Below, one piece after another: positions 16,847 to 25,702 of a DNA stretch of 64,000 bases. The stretch is from Exiguobacterium sp. Leaf196. Its GTDB lineage: Bacteria; Bacillota; Bacilli; Exiguobacteriales; Exiguobacteriaceae. The stretch lies in NCBI RefSeq assembly GCF_001423965.1, contig NZ_LMPV01000001.1, positions 633,908 through 697,907 of the forward strand, written 5' to 3'. The number at the start of each line of letters is the position of its first letter. Within the stretch, counting starts at the first letter, position 1. Below the pieces are notes generated by a model that did not search any database, was not told the origin of the DNA, and worked only from the letters and a program-made list of their open reading frames with translations. The translations under genes and the position numbers were made by a program.

Positions 16847-17758
16847 TTAGCCTCCTGTCCGAGTTTGTCGTTCTTCTATCAAAACGGTTTGGCGCGTTGC
16901 TAGGCGAGACGAACTGATTAATAAGACGATACCGAGTAACAATAACGAGATCCCGAACCAAGCCGTGCCACTTAACTGTTCGCCGAGGACGAACACACCG
17001 AGCAAGGCAGCCGTCAATGGCTCACCGAGCGAGAGCGTGACGGCAGTCGACGACGGTACGTTCGATAGCCCTTTTGCGAATAACCAGTAAGCAAGCCCGG
17101 TTGCAACGACGCCGAGATGGAGGCTGATTCCGGCTCCTCGTGGCGTGACTAACCACGAGAGATCAAATAAGAAGAGCAGAGGTGACAACAGCAAGGCGCT
17201 CGTCGTAAAGATGACGGCAACGACCGACAGCGGCGTGTGTGTCTTGACAAGATCACGACTGACGAACGTATACCCGGCAAACGATAGTCCGGCACCAAGT
17301 GCAAGAACGATCCCAATTGGATCAATCGCGACCGTCCCTTGATTGTTCAGAAGCAATAGACAACCGGTGATCGATAATCCGGTTGAAGCCCACCACAGCA
17401 ACGCCGGACGTTTTTTTAAGAACAGCCACTCGATGCATCCGGAGAAGATTGGTGCGCTACCAATCGCAACGACGGTACCGACAGCGACACCCGTCATTAA
17501 AACAGCCGAGAAGAACAAGGGCTGGTAAGCTGCCATGCTGACGGCAGCAAGTAAAATCGTCCGCAGTGGCCAGTCACGCAATGTCAGCTTTCCTTTTAGG
17601 AAGACGAGACAGAGCAAGAACAGTCCGCCGACAGCAAGACGAACGGCACCAATTGCAATCGGGTGTGCATCTTCTGGCGCAAAGGCTTGTGAGGTCCCAG
17701 TCGTACCCCAAAAGATCGCAGCGAGTAATATGAGTAACATCGATGATGATTTAGACAT
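16847..17758 (-). CDS. EamA-family metabolite exporter (DMT superfamily)
   Basis: A 303-residue membrane protein with ten hydrophobic helices in two EamA repeats (about residues 5-140 and 150-290). It opens with AAIFWGTTGTSQAFAP, and the second repeat carries the usual SLGEPLTAALLGVFVLGE motif. Such carriers export amino acids, nucleotides or other small metabolites using a proton or exchange gradient; the substrate cannot be read here. First gene of a two-gene unit with the hypothetical gene downstream. Confidence 0.92.
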   Translation of the reverse strand: MSKSSSMLLILLAAIFWGTTGTSQAFAPEDAHPIAIGAVRLAVGGLFLLCLVFLKGKLTLRDWPLRTILLAAVSMAAYQPLFFSAVLMTGVAVGTVVAIGSAPIFSGCIEWLFLKKRPALLWWASTGLSITGCLLLLNNQGTVAIDPIGIVLALGAGLSFAGYTFVSRDLVKTHTPLSVVAVIFTTSALLLSPLLFLFDLSWLVTPRGAGISLHLGVVATGLAYWLFAKGLSNVPSSTAVTLSLGEPLTAALLGVFVLGEQLSGTAWFGISLLLLGIVLLISSSRLATRQTVLIEERQTRTGG

Positions 17759-17905
17759 GGGTCACCTCGTCATTTTTTGAATGATATTAGAACGAGAATA
17801 CCACAGAACGAGTAGGATGGAATACACCAAATAATTGAAAAAATGGTATGGTGTATAGGGTGAAGTCGTATCATTCACGAATACGAAACGAAAAGGATGG
17901 GACCC

Positions 17906-18859
17906 ATGAAAGAAATGAACCAAATCGAAGCGGTACTTGACGTCTTATCACAAAAAATTAATCACGGGTCGACCTTTATTCAGCGGCGATACGATACAGG
18001 AGTCGCTCAATTCAATTTGAATGATCCGGTGGCGGAACAGGCGATTCAGTCATTTGAAAAACAATTCAAGCTAACGTTACCAAGTGAATATAAGACATTC
18101 CTTCGTTTACATGACGGAGCGGAGTTGTTCATGATTCAAGGTCTTGGCATCGAACTCTATCCGCTTGAAAAAGTCATTGAAATGACGATCCAGGCTAAAG
18201 AGGACGACCTGATCCATGAAGACTACGATCATTTCTTGATGATTGGCGAAATGAACGAAGGATACGTCTTGATCCATACGGAAGATGCGAAGACGGAGGA
18301 GACGCCGTATATGCACTGGATGTTTCATGAGTTGTCGACAGAGGAAACTGACCAAATCGGACAGAACTTCGGCACATTCCTCGAATATGCGATCATTGCG
18401 CAAGGGGATATGTTCTGGGAGTTCAAGGAGTTCTCGATTGCAACAGATGCTTATTATGTAGAGGACCATAATTCCGAAGAGGAAGTGAGCAAACCTCGAC
18501 CAATTCGCTTCGTCGACTCGGTTCGCGTTGAAATCGAGTATCCGATTGCGAAGCGGGATGCGTATTTCTCAGTTAAGATTTTCGAAGGGAAACAAGATAA
18601 AGAAAGTCTCGGCGCTAGCTACGACTCGGATGCGCGCTTTGAAAAAGTGATGCAATCGGTTCGAGAATATTTAATGGCAGAGCGATTCCAGTATTCGTCG
18701 ATCAAGGTCTTTCAAACGGAACATCGATTTTGGCAAAACGAGGACGAGACGGGTGATCCTTTGATTCGCAACCATAATCCACAACGGCAAGGACTGCGTT
18801 TCGACGGGTACCGTGCCTTCGTCGAGGAGCCACCGCGTCCATTTCCAGGATGGGAGTAA
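17906..18859 (+). CDS. SMI1/KNR4 (SUKH) domain protein
   Basis: A 317-residue soluble protein. Residues about 40-165 form a SUKH domain: IQSFEKQFKLTLPSEYKTFL followed by LHDGAELF and the conserved hydrophobic strands up to FGTFLEYAI. Residues about 190-317 are an extra domain of unknown type, ending in a Pro-rich tail. SUKH proteins are often immunity proteins to secreted toxins, but no toxin gene lies next to this one, so a housekeeping role is equally possible. The ATG at 17906 is preferred to the one at 17897, which abuts the AAAGG site. Confidence 0.85.
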   Translation: MKEMNQIEAVLDVLSQKINHGSTFIQRRYDTGVAQFNLNDPVAEQAIQSFEKQFKLTLPSEYKTFLRLHDGAELFMIQGLGIELYPLEKVIEMTIQAKEDDLIHEDYDHFLMIGEMNEGYVLIHTEDAKTEETPYMHWMFHELSTEETDQIGQNFGTFLEYAIIAQGDMFWEFKEFSIATDAYYVEDHNSEEEVSKPRPIRFVDSVRVEIEYPIAKRDAYFSVKIFEGKQDKESLGASYDSDARFEKVMQSVREYLMAERFQYSSIKVFQTEHRFWQNEDETGDPLIRNHNPQRQGLRFDGYRAFVEEPPRPFPGWE

Positions 18860-18895
18860 CTCAGCAATTTCTTTATACAGAATGGAGTCTTATAG

Positions 18896-19324
18896 ATGAA
18901 AAAATGGTTGTTGATCCCTATGATTCTTTGTTTGACCGGTTGTATGATCCAACCGCAAAGTGGAAGTGAGACGAATGAGACATCCTTCAAAGGGACTACG
19001 AAAGAGGGACTCGTCTTTGAATACAAATTGACGAACACAGGAGACCATGCATTTGATGTCGTAGCTCGCTCTGGGCATTTGTTGAATGTCGTCGTTCGTG
19101 AGAGCAAATCAAGGACTGTCGTCTTCGATTCAAGAAAGCAACAGAGTAAAACAAGCCAACAAAAGAAACGCGTCAAAGCATCAGAAACCGTCGTTCTCAA
19201 ACAAACGGTACAAGGCGGTACGATCGAGCCGGGTACATATGATATCGAATATCTCGTTGAGGAGAAAGAAAAGAATAGCGACAGTTCTAGTTCAGTAGAG
19301 GATATGGAAGAGAAATTAAAATGA
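18896..19324 (+). CDS. Lipoprotein with BsuPI-like domain
   Basis: A 142-residue exported lipoprotein: signal sequence with lipobox LTGC (Cys16). After a short linker, residues about 35-115 look like the BsuPI (intracellular proteinase inhibitor-like) beta-sandwich, with YKLTNTGDHAFDVVARSG and VVFDSRKQ. The C-terminus is rich in Ser, Glu and Lys. It is 36 bases after the SUKH gene, with a GGAG site. It is outside the cell, so any inhibitor role would be there; the activity is not shown. Confidence 0.85.
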   Translation: MKKWLLIPMILCLTGCMIQPQSGSETNETSFKGTTKEGLVFEYKLTNTGDHAFDVVARSGHLLNVVVRESKSRTVVFDSRKQQSKTSQQKKRVKASETVVLKQTVQGGTIEPGTYDIEYLVEEKEKNSDSSSSVEDMEEKLK

Positions 19325-19432
19325 TTTACGCTCTGGTGAACGACTTCTTTTAAAAATATCTTAGAGCCTCATACAGGTTCCGGTACGAATGATGCTATTA
19401 GTAACATGAGATGTAAAAAGTGGTTTCATAGG

Positions 19433-19482
19433 AAGCTGATTTTTGTCCTTTAGGCAACTAACGGGTGAAAATCAGCTTTTTG
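19433..19482 (+). terminator. Terminator
   Basis: Stem AAGCTGATTTTT/GAAAATCAGCTT followed by TTTTTG. It lies about 110 bases after the lipoprotein gene. Confidence 0.75.
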
Positions 19483-19504
19483 TTTATTAATGATACTATG
19501 CGAC

Positions 19505-19654
19505 GCTGCTCTATCAACTGACGATTGATCAACCCTAGGTCCACGAATCCCATTGCTCCTTGAAACGATCGGTCGCGACCAAGTCTGTTCCTTACTCGAT
19601 TTTTCAAAAGAGATGGTCAGCGAAGCCCGCAGGAAATCTGCTGATCCATCCTGA
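19505..19654 (+). pseudogene. Degraded SAM-dependent methyltransferase fragment
   Basis: Two adjoining frames read as the N-terminal part of a class I methyltransferase: LLYQLTIDQP from about 19507, then after a frame change GPRIPLLLETIGRD and LLDFSKEMVSEARRKS up to a stop at 19652-19654. The block LDFSxEMVxxAR is the usual one after SAM motif I. The glycine-rich loop itself is missing and there is no start. This is a remnant, not a gene. Confidence 0.4.
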
Positions 19655-19686
19655 AAAAGAAGAAAAGAACTTTATTATTGTATATA

Positions 19687-19732
19687 GAAATTTAATTTCA
19701 AAATTAAATAAAAAATATTGAATTAAAATTTC
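19687..19732. promoter_or_regulatory. Paired operator-like repeats of the murQ operon
   Basis: GAAATTTAATTTC (19687-19699) and, in the opposite orientation, GAATTAAAATTTC (19720-19732) are near-identical imperfect palindromes. The second overlaps the -35 and spacer of the promoter. Sites of this kind fit a dimeric RpiR-type repressor such as MurR, which is known to control MurNAc genes; no murR gene is in the window. Confidence 0.55.
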
Positions 19733-19745
19733 TTAATTGTATAAT
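19718..19745 (+). promoter_or_regulatory. murQ promoter
   Basis: TTGAAT (19718-19723), 16 bases, TATAAT (19740-19745), a near-consensus sigma-A promoter 30 bases before the gene. Confidence 0.7.
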
Positions 19746-19776
19746 AAAGGGAGGGATAACAGAAAGGGTGAAGCAG

Positions 19777-20661
19777 ATGTTAGATCAGTTAGCAACGGAA
19801 CGTCGAAATGAGCGCACGATGCATCTCGACGATATGTCGGTCGAAGATGTGTTGCGCGTGATGAATGCCGAGGATCAGACGGTCGCAACGGTCATTCAAA
19901 CGCAGATACCAGTCATTGCTGAAGTTGTCAAACACGTCATTACGTCATTTAATGCCGGAGGACGCTTGATTTACATCGGTGCTGGTACGAGCGGGCGGCT
20001 CGGGATTCTTGATGCAGCAGAATGTGTACCGACGTTCGGGGTCTCACCAGACATGGTCGTCGGTTTGATTGCTGGTGGCGAACGCGCGTTAATCAAAGCG
20101 GTCGAGGGAGCAGAGGATAGTCGGACGCTTGCCGTCGACGATTTGAAAGCGCTCCAGCTAGAAGCACGTGATACGGTCATCGGGATCGCAGCAAGCGGTC
20201 GGACGCCGTATGTCATCGGCGGGCTTGATTACGCGAAGGAAGTCGGAGCGGTGACGGCAGCGATTTCTTGCAACACGGATGCGGTCATCAGTGGGCACGC
20301 ACGCTATGCGATTGAAGTCGAAACAGGTCCGGAAGTCTTGACGGGGTCAACAAGACTAAAGGCTGGAACGGCACAAAAGCTCGTCTTGAACATGGTTTCG
20401 ACAGCGGCGATGATCGGTGTCGGCAAGGTCTATCAAAACCTGATGGTCGACGTCCAGTCAACGAACGAAAAACTGGAGATTCGGGCGAAGCGGATGATCC
20501 GTGAGGCGACAGGAGTCGATGCCGTAACGGCGGAGCGTGTCTTCCATGAAGCACACGGGCACGTCAAGACGGCGATCGTCATGATTCTCGCAAATGTTCC
20601 GCATGCGGAAGCCGTCGAACGATTACAGCAAGCGAACGGATTTGTCCGAGACGCACTCTAA
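19777..20661 (+). CDS. murQ: N-acetylmuramic acid 6-phosphate etherase
   Basis: A 294-residue cytosolic enzyme that cleaves the lactyl ether of MurNAc-6P, giving GlcNAc-6P and D-lactate. It has an N-terminal SIS sugar-phosphate domain with [10 protein letters not shown] (about residue 64) and the catalytic-region block [10 protein letters not shown], then [12 protein letters not shown], and the C-terminal helical UBA-like end. The ATG at 19777 fits an AAAGGG site; the GTG three codons earlier is possible. It heads the murQ-murP-mupG cluster, 12 bases before murP. Confidence 0.96.
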   Translation: MLDQLATERRNERTMHLDDMSVEDVLRVMNAEDQTVATVIQTQIPVIAEVVKHVITSFNAGGRLIYIGAGTSGRLGILDAAECVPTFGVSPDMVVGLIAGGERALIKAVEGAEDSRTLAVDDLKALQLEARDTVIGIAASGRTPYVIGGLDYAKEVGAVTAAISCNTDAVISGHARYAIEVETGPEVLTGSTRLKAGTAQKLVLNMVSTAAMIGVGKVYQNLMVDVQSTNEKLEIRAKRMIREATGVDAVTAERVFHEAHGHVKTAIVMILANVPHAEAVERLQQANGFVRDAL

Positions 20662-20673
20662 GGGGGAAACACG

Positions 20674-22047
20674 ATGAAGAAGGAAGAAGTGCTGGCACAC
20701 GCGATTCTCGAGCACGTCGGTGGAAAAGATAATCTCCGGCAGCTTGCGCACTGTATGACGCGAGTTCGTTTATCGTTAAAGGATCCGACGCAAGCCAATA
20801 TCGATGCGTTAAAGCGGATTGATGGGGTCATGGGGGTCATCGATGACGAGACGTTACAAATCGTTGTCGGTCCGGGAACGGTCAATCGGGTAGCCGACCA
20901 CTTAAGTCGCGAAACAGGACTCGCGATCGGGGAAGAGTCCGTTGATCCGAACTTGACGCCAGAAGAACGAGCTGCCGTCGAACGGCAAAAAGTAAAAGCA
21001 AAACAACAGTCACCGTTCAAACGCTTCTTGCGCCGAATCGGGAACATCTTCATTCCGCTCATTCCGGGACTCGTCGCTTCGGGGATCATCAACGGCGGTG
21101 CGAACTTTGCTAAGAATGCGGGTGTCGACGAAACACAGACATGGATGCAGATTTTACTCTTGATCGGTGGGACGGTCTTTGCATATCTCGCAATCCTTGT
21201 CGGATGGAATACGGCGAAGGAGTTCGGCGGCACGCCGGTGCTCGGGGCGATTGCTGGTGGGATTCTATTCAACCCCGTGCTTGCGGACATCACGATTTAC
21301 GGGGAACCGCTTGTTCCGGGCAGGGGCGGTTTGTTTGGGGTCATCTTTGCCGCGTGGTTGATGACGTATCTTGAGAAACACATCCGTCGTTTCATGTTCG
21401 CATCGATCGACATCATCTTTACGCCACTATTGACGGTGTTGATCGTCGGATTCGCCTCGCTGTATGCGATCATGCCGGTGGCTGGACTGTTGTCAGACGG
21501 TATCATGAAAGCAATCAATGCCGTACTTGAGGTTGGTGGACCACTTGCTGGGGCAGTACTTGCCGGCTTCTTCCTACCACTCGTCATGGTCGGTCTCCAT
21601 CACGGACTAACGCCAATCCACCTTGAATTCTTGAATACGATCGGCAACACGCCACTCTTACCGATTCTTGCGATGGCAGGAGCAGGTCAAGTCGGGGCAG
21701 CGATGGCGATCTTCGTTAAAACGCGTAACCCGCGTTTGCGTAACATCATCAAGGGTGCGATTCCAGTTGGTTTCCTTGGAATCGGTGAACCGTTGTTATA
21801 CGGGGTCACGTTGCCACTTGGTCGACCGTTCGTAACGGCATGTCTCGGGGCAGCGGTCGGTGGTGCCTTCCAAGCGACGATGAAGACTACAGCACTTGGT
21901 GTCGGCGTATCCGGTTTATCGTTAACACCGTTGATCGATAACGGAATGTACTTGACGTATATCGGTGGTCTCGTCATCTCATACGTCGCAGGCTTCCTGT
22001 TCACGTACTGGTTCGGTTTCAAAGAAGAGATGGCAGACGGTATTTAA
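20674..22047 (+). CDS. murP: PTS MurNAc-specific enzyme IIBC
   Basis: A 457-residue membrane permease that imports and phosphorylates MurNAc-type sugars using PEP. The IIB domain is residues about 1-90, with the phospho-accepting cysteine in LAHCMTRVRLSL (about residue 27); a linker follows, then an IIC domain of about ten helices (about 120-450) with GxxGIGEPLLYGV near residue 370. No IIA domain is present, so a IIA from elsewhere must supply the phosphate. GGGGGAA site. Second gene of the operon. Confidence 0.95.
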   Translation: MKKEEVLAHAILEHVGGKDNLRQLAHCMTRVRLSLKDPTQANIDALKRIDGVMGVIDDETLQIVVGPGTVNRVADHLSRETGLAIGEESVDPNLTPEERAAVERQKVKAKQQSPFKRFLRRIGNIFIPLIPGLVASGIINGGANFAKNAGVDETQTWMQILLLIGGTVFAYLAILVGWNTAKEFGGTPVLGAIAGGILFNPVLADITIYGEPLVPGRGGLFGVIFAAWLMTYLEKHIRRFMFASIDIIFTPLLTVLIVGFASLYAIMPVAGLLSDGIMKAINAVLEVGGPLAGAVLAGFFLPLVMVGLHHGLTPIHLEFLNTIGNTPLLPILAMAGAGQVGAAMAIFVKTRNPRLRNIIKGAIPVGFLGIGEPLLYGVTLPLGRPFVTACLGAAVGGAFQATMKTTALGVGVSGLSLTPLIDNGMYLTYIGGLVISYVAGFLFTYWFGFKEEMADGI

Positions 22048-22054
22048 AGTAATG

Positions 22055-22100
22055 AAAAGCAGTTGAATCCTTCGAAAAAGAAGGAATCAGCTGCTTTTTC
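22055..22100 (+). terminator. Intercistronic terminator between murP and mupG
   Basis: Long stem AAAAGCAGTTGAATCCTTC against GAAGGAATCAGCTGCTTTT with a T run on the + strand. As mupG continues in the same direction 30 bases later, it may lower rather than end its transcription, or mupG may be read mainly by read-through. Confidence 0.75.
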
Positions 22101-22129
22101 CCTAAGTAGAGAAGTGAAGGAGTGAGTCG

Positions 22130-23176
22130 ATGAAAGGATTATCGATCTATTTAAATGAACCGATCACGGATGAGACGAATGAGTGGTTGCAGCGGATGCG
22201 CACCGTCGGCTTTACGTCGCTCTTTACATCGCTTCATATCCCTGAGGATGATTCCTCACTGTACGTCGAACGCTTGCAAGCGCTCGGTCGTGTAGCAAAG
22301 ACACTCGGGTATGAGCTCGTAGCGGACATCGCACCGGCGTCACTTGCGACGCTCGGCAAGACGTGGGAGACGGCAGCGACGCTAACGGACTGGGGTGTCA
22401 CCGGACTGCGGCTTGATTACGGCATCAGTCCGCAACAAATCGCGACATTATCGAACCAGATGATGGTCGCACTCAATGCCAGTACCTTAACGGCAGACGA
22501 ATTAACTGAGATGAAGGCACATGGTCTGCAACTCGAACGTACGGAAGCGTGGCATAACTTTTATCCGCGACCGGAAACCGGACTCGACCGGACGTGGTTT
22601 GACGAAAAAAATGCCTGGTTGCAGGCGCAAGGATTACGCGTCCAAGCATTCATACCGGGCGACGGAACACTTCGCGGACCGTTATTCGAGACGTTACCGA
22701 CACTTGAAGACCATCGGGGAGTGGCACCGTTCGCAAGTTATCTGGACTTAATAGCGACTGTCGACCGAATCCTTGTCGGCGATCCACGGTTGACGGAAGC
22801 GACGATTCGGCAATTTGAAGCAGAGCAAGACGGAGTCATCGTACTTCGGGCATTCGCGAACGGACGACAAGAACAACGGGATACGGAAACGAATCGATTT
22901 GATCCGGCGCGGGATGTCATTCGATCCGTTGAATCGCGCATGAGTCCGTCGACGATTGATCTAACACCGCAAGATCCGTCTGCCCGCCCGCTTGGGACGA
23001 TCACGATTGATAATGAACGCTACGGGCGATACGCCGGTGAGGTGCAAATCACGAAGTGCGATCTTTCGGCAGATGAACGGATTAATGTCCTTGGACGCGT
23101 GATTGCAGAAGATCGTCCTTTGATTGCGTTACTTGGTCCAGGAAGTAAATTCCGGATTGACTGGGTGGCGCCATGA
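22130..23176 (+). CDS. mupG: 6-phospho-N-acetylmuramidase (DUF871 family)
   Basis: A 348-residue cytosolic glycosidase. The N-terminal part is a TIM-barrel (about 1-230) opening MKGLSIYLNEP, with FTSLHIPED and LRLDYGIS blocks typical of the DUF871/MupG family; the C-terminal part (about 245-348) is a cyclophilin-like domain ending in GPGSKFRIDW. In Staphylococcus MupG splits MurNAc-6P-GlcNAc into MurNAc-6P and GlcNAc. Together with MurP and MurQ this makes a complete route for disaccharides from wall turnover. Confidence 0.93.
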   Translation: MKGLSIYLNEPITDETNEWLQRMRTVGFTSLFTSLHIPEDDSSLYVERLQALGRVAKTLGYELVADIAPASLATLGKTWETAATLTDWGVTGLRLDYGISPQQIATLSNQMMVALNASTLTADELTEMKAHGLQLERTEAWHNFYPRPETGLDRTWFDEKNAWLQAQGLRVQAFIPGDGTLRGPLFETLPTLEDHRGVAPFASYLDLIATVDRILVGDPRLTEATIRQFEAEQDGVIVLRAFANGRQEQRDTETNRFDPARDVIRSVESRMSPSTIDLTPQDPSARPLGTITIDNERYGRYAGEVQITKCDLSADERINVLGRVIAEDRPLIALLGPGSKFRIDWVAP

Positions 23177-23700
23177 GGCAGATCGTTGCCGAGCGCTTCG
23201 CCTATCTATACCGAGGGGAATTGTTCACGGTCATCACGATTTTACCACTCAGCTGGTTTGGTAATCGTGTCTTTCCGCAACTTCAATTATTTGAACTCAG
23301 TGCATTTTGGATGTCACTGTTTTTGTTCGAACTGTTGTTGATTCAGGGGGCTTGGTATTGGTATAGCAAGTGGAGACGTCTGAAGAAAGAAGGAACGTCG
23401 AATACCCCGAAACCGGTCGTCCGACGATTACGCCACTGTCGTGTCATCAATATTATTCTAATCGTTCTGACGACGTGCACGTTCGGAATCGACTGGATTC
23501 GTTTTCAATCTGAGCTTCCGGTGTATGGATTACGAATCACCTTGTTTTTATATATTTTTGCGATTCTTGAATATATCAATTATTTCCATATCCAACTGAT
23601 GTACGATAACCGGTCGGATGTGCAATACTTAATACGGAATCGACGTTTGAAACGATCAGCATTGAATAAGGATATGCAACGACTTCGTAAAGTAGTCTAA
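23173..23700 (+). CDS. Hypothetical membrane protein, 175 aa
   Basis: Its start overlaps the mupG stop (ATGA), so it is translated with the recycling operon. There are four hydrophobic segments (about residues 15-35, 43-62, 92-110, 118-140) and a basic, Arg-rich C-terminal tail. No recognised motif. The position suggests a link to cell wall recycling, but this could be chance read-through. Confidence 0.8.
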   Translation: MRQIVAERFAYLYRGELFTVITILPLSWFGNRVFPQLQLFELSAFWMSLFLFELLLIQGAWYWYSKWRRLKKEGTSNTPKPVVRRLRHCRVINIILIVLTTCTFGIDWIRFQSELPVYGLRITLFLYIFAILEYINYFHIQLMYDNRSDVQYLIRNRRLKRSALNKDMQRLRKVV

Positions 23701-23727
23701 GGGTTCATAGAAAATAGGAGGGATTGT

Positions 23728-23784
23728 ATGCTCGATATGCTCATTCGTGGCTATCGAAAGTTAAGGAAGTTAAGAGGGCGTTAA
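23728..23784 (+). CDS. Possible 18-residue cationic peptide
   Basis: ATAGGAGGGATTGT precedes an ATG that opens the frame MLDMLIRGYRKLRKLRGR. The ribosome site is better than that of many neighbours. The peptide is amphipathic and strongly basic (eight Arg/Lys in eighteen). It lies between the membrane protein and the DUF1349 gene, whose own site follows within 20 bases of its stop, so it could be a leader peptide or a small membrane-active protein. No homology can be judged at this length. Confidence 0.45.
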   Translation: MLDMLIRGYRKLRKLRGR

Positions 23785-23801
23785 GAGGGAGGATACTATC
23801 G

Positions 23802-24359
23802 ATGAAGTGGATCAATCGACCGACACGTATCGAACAAGAGACACCGTTACGCTTCATGACGGATCCGGATACGGATTTTTGGCGCAACACACATTATCAG
23901 TTTAATCGTCAGACGGGGCATGCGTTGTTGCAGGATGCTCCAAATGGAGAATTCAAATGCCGGATTGAAGTGAAATTAAAACCGAATGCTACATATGATC
24001 AAGCGGGGATTTTACTATATGTGAACGATGACCACTGGGTGAAAGTCTCGGCTGAGTTCATTCCGGATGGTCCATCTCATCTGGGTGCCGTCGTGACGAG
24101 CTTTGGGTACTCGGACTGGTCGTGTCGGGATGTCGACAATACACTATTTGATGCGCCGCTCGTCTTTGAACTTCATTATCTCAATCAAGACGTCACGTTG
24201 TATCACATAACAGGAGAGTACAAAGAGCAACTCCGGATTGCACACTTACATGACGTGACCGATTTGAAGATCGGACCGTACGCCTGTAGCCCGGATGTAG
24301 AAGCGGCAGGATGTGAAGTAGAGATATTGAATTTAACATTAGAGAAAGTCGTTGAATAA
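23802..24359 (+). CDS. DUF1349 (beta-jellyroll, concanavalin-like) protein
   Basis: A 185-residue soluble protein with the DUF1349 pattern: TDFWRNTHYQFNRQTGHALL near the N-terminus, then DQAGILLYVNDDHWVKVSAEF and the conserved RDVDN/LRIAHLHD strands. The family is a lectin-like sandwich of unknown activity, sometimes called regulation of enolase 1-like. The start at 23802 is set by an AAGAGGGAGG site. It ends before a bidirectional terminator. Confidence 0.88.
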   Translation: MKWINRPTRIEQETPLRFMTDPDTDFWRNTHYQFNRQTGHALLQDAPNGEFKCRIEVKLKPNATYDQAGILLYVNDDHWVKVSAEFIPDGPSHLGAVVTSFGYSDWSCRDVDNTLFDAPLVFELHYLNQDVTLYHITGEYKEQLRIAHLHDVTDLKIGPYACSPDVEAAGCEVEILNLTLEKVVE

Positions 24360-24365
24360 AACATC

Positions 24366-24407
24366 AAAAAAGTGGGGCGATGCTATACATCGCTCCACTT
24401 TTTTTAA
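24366..24407. terminator. Bidirectional terminator
   Basis: Stem AAAAAGTGG...CGATG/CATCG...CCACTTTTT with T on one side and A on the other, serving both the DUF1349 gene and the convergent citrate synthase gene. Confidence 0.85.
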
Positions 24408-24430
24408 GAAATTGTTAAAAAGAAGGCGGA

Positions 24431-25537
24431 TTAAAACTGAGCCGCTTTTTCTGGCATCGGACCCGTATACAACGATTGTGGTCTAAAGATTCGATTGTCT
24501 CCTGCTTGTTCAAGGATGTGTGCCGTCCAACCGATGATGCGGCTAGATGTGAACGTCGGTGTGAACAGTTCTTTCGGAATATCGAGTCCTTTTAAGACGG
24601 CTGCCGCAAAGAACTCAACGTTCGTATAGAGTTTTCTGCCCGGTTTGTACTCTTCGAGTAAATCAATTGCTGTTTGCTCCATTTGTGTAATCAGATTGAA
24701 CCAATCGCTCTCTTGTGCGAGATCTTTTGAGACGACTTTTAAGGCTTCTGAACGCGGATCGCGTGTTTTATAGACGCGGTGACCAAAGCCCATCAATTTT
24801 TCGCCTTTTTCTAATTTGTTCCGGATCCACGGTTCGATGTTGTCAATCGTTCCGATCTCATCAATCATCTCAATGACTTCTGACGGGGCACCACCATGAA
24901 GCGGTCCTTTCATGGAGCCAATCGCAGCACAGACGCCAGAAATTATTTCCGATTCCGTCGAAACGACGACACGGGAAGCGAACGTCGAAGCATTCATACC
25001 GTGTTCAATTGTTAGGATCAGATACGCTGTCAGCGCTTTAATCTCAACGTCACTTGGTAATTGTCCCTTGATCATATAGATATAATTCGCGACGTGATCA
25101 AGTTCCGGATTCGGTTCAATGAAGTCAGCGCCTTGATTTTTTTGATACTTATAGGCGATGATCGTTGGTAAGAGTGCCGTTAAGTGCATCGCTTGATCGA
25201 TTGTTGGTGGCCAAGCGAAAGCGGGTGTACCAAGCGCCGAGATTGCTGTTCGCATCGTACTCATGACATCCATCTCGTTCGGCAATGTATCGAGAATCGT
25301 CTTTACGTAAGAAGGAAGTTCACGATAGCTTGTCATCTGTTCCTTGAATGTCAAAAGTTCCGATTCAGTCGGGAATGCACCGTTCCAGATGAAATACGCC
25401 ACTTCTTCGAATGAATAAGATAATTCGAGTTCCTTTGCCCAGTGTCCACGATAGATAAGATGACCTAATGTTCCATCGACTAAACCGATTTGTGTTTCAG
25501 CAGCAATGACGCCTTCGAGTCCTTTTTTGTATTCCAT
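24431..25537 (-). CDS. Citrate synthase (or 2-methylcitrate synthase)
   Basis: A 368-residue enzyme that condenses acetyl-CoA (or propionyl-CoA) with oxaloacetate. The family blocks are present: the first catalytic His in LTIEHGMNAS, GPLHGGAP with the second, and GFGHRVYKTRDPRS with the third His plus substrate-binding Arg. The catalytic Asp is in the VEFFAAAVLKGL region. The ATG at 25537 has an AAAAGGAGTG site. It stands alone rather than beside icd/mdh or prpBD, so the choice between the two activities is open. Two cre-like sites lie upstream. Confidence 0.92.
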   Translation of the reverse strand: MEYKKGLEGVIAAETQIGLVDGTLGHLIYRGHWAKELELSYSFEEVAYFIWNGAFPTESELLTFKEQMTSYRELPSYVKTILDTLPNEMDVMSTMRTAISALGTPAFAWPPTIDQAMHLTALLPTIIAYKYQKNQGADFIEPNPELDHVANYIYMIKGQLPSDVEIKALTAYLILTIEHGMNASTFASRVVVSTESEIISGVCAAIGSMKGPLHGGAPSEVIEMIDEIGTIDNIEPWIRNKLEKGEKLMGFGHRVYKTRDPRSEALKVVSKDLAQESDWFNLITQMEQTAIDLLEEYKPGRKLYTNVEFFAAAVLKGLDIPKELFTPTFTSSRIIGWTAHILEQAGDNRIFRPQSLYTGPMPEKAAQF

Positions 25538-25604
25538 CTTCAACACTCCTTTTCTAATACCTACTGTCAGTATGACTTACAACGATATCAAATCACCAGT
25601 TATT

Positions 25605-25642
25605 TGAATGCGTTTCCAAAATTATTCTTTGAAGCGCTATGA
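25605..25642. promoter_or_regulatory. Two cre-like sites upstream of citrate synthase
   Basis: TGAATGCGTTTCCA (25605-25618) has one mismatch to the cre consensus; TTGAAGCGCTATGA (25629-25642) keeps the AAGCGCTA core with three outer mismatches. CcpA control of citrate synthase is known in Bacillus, which supports the reading. Confidence 0.5.
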
Positions 25643-25702
25643 TTAGAGTGCATTCTGTTTCATGAAACAAATCAAATAGATAGTAGCTATGAAGGAGTAC
25701 AT

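Noticed and set aside
17906..18859. SUKH protein as part of a toxin-immunity cluster
   Set aside because: No polymorphic toxin or secretion gene is next to it; the neighbours are a lipoprotein and an exporter.
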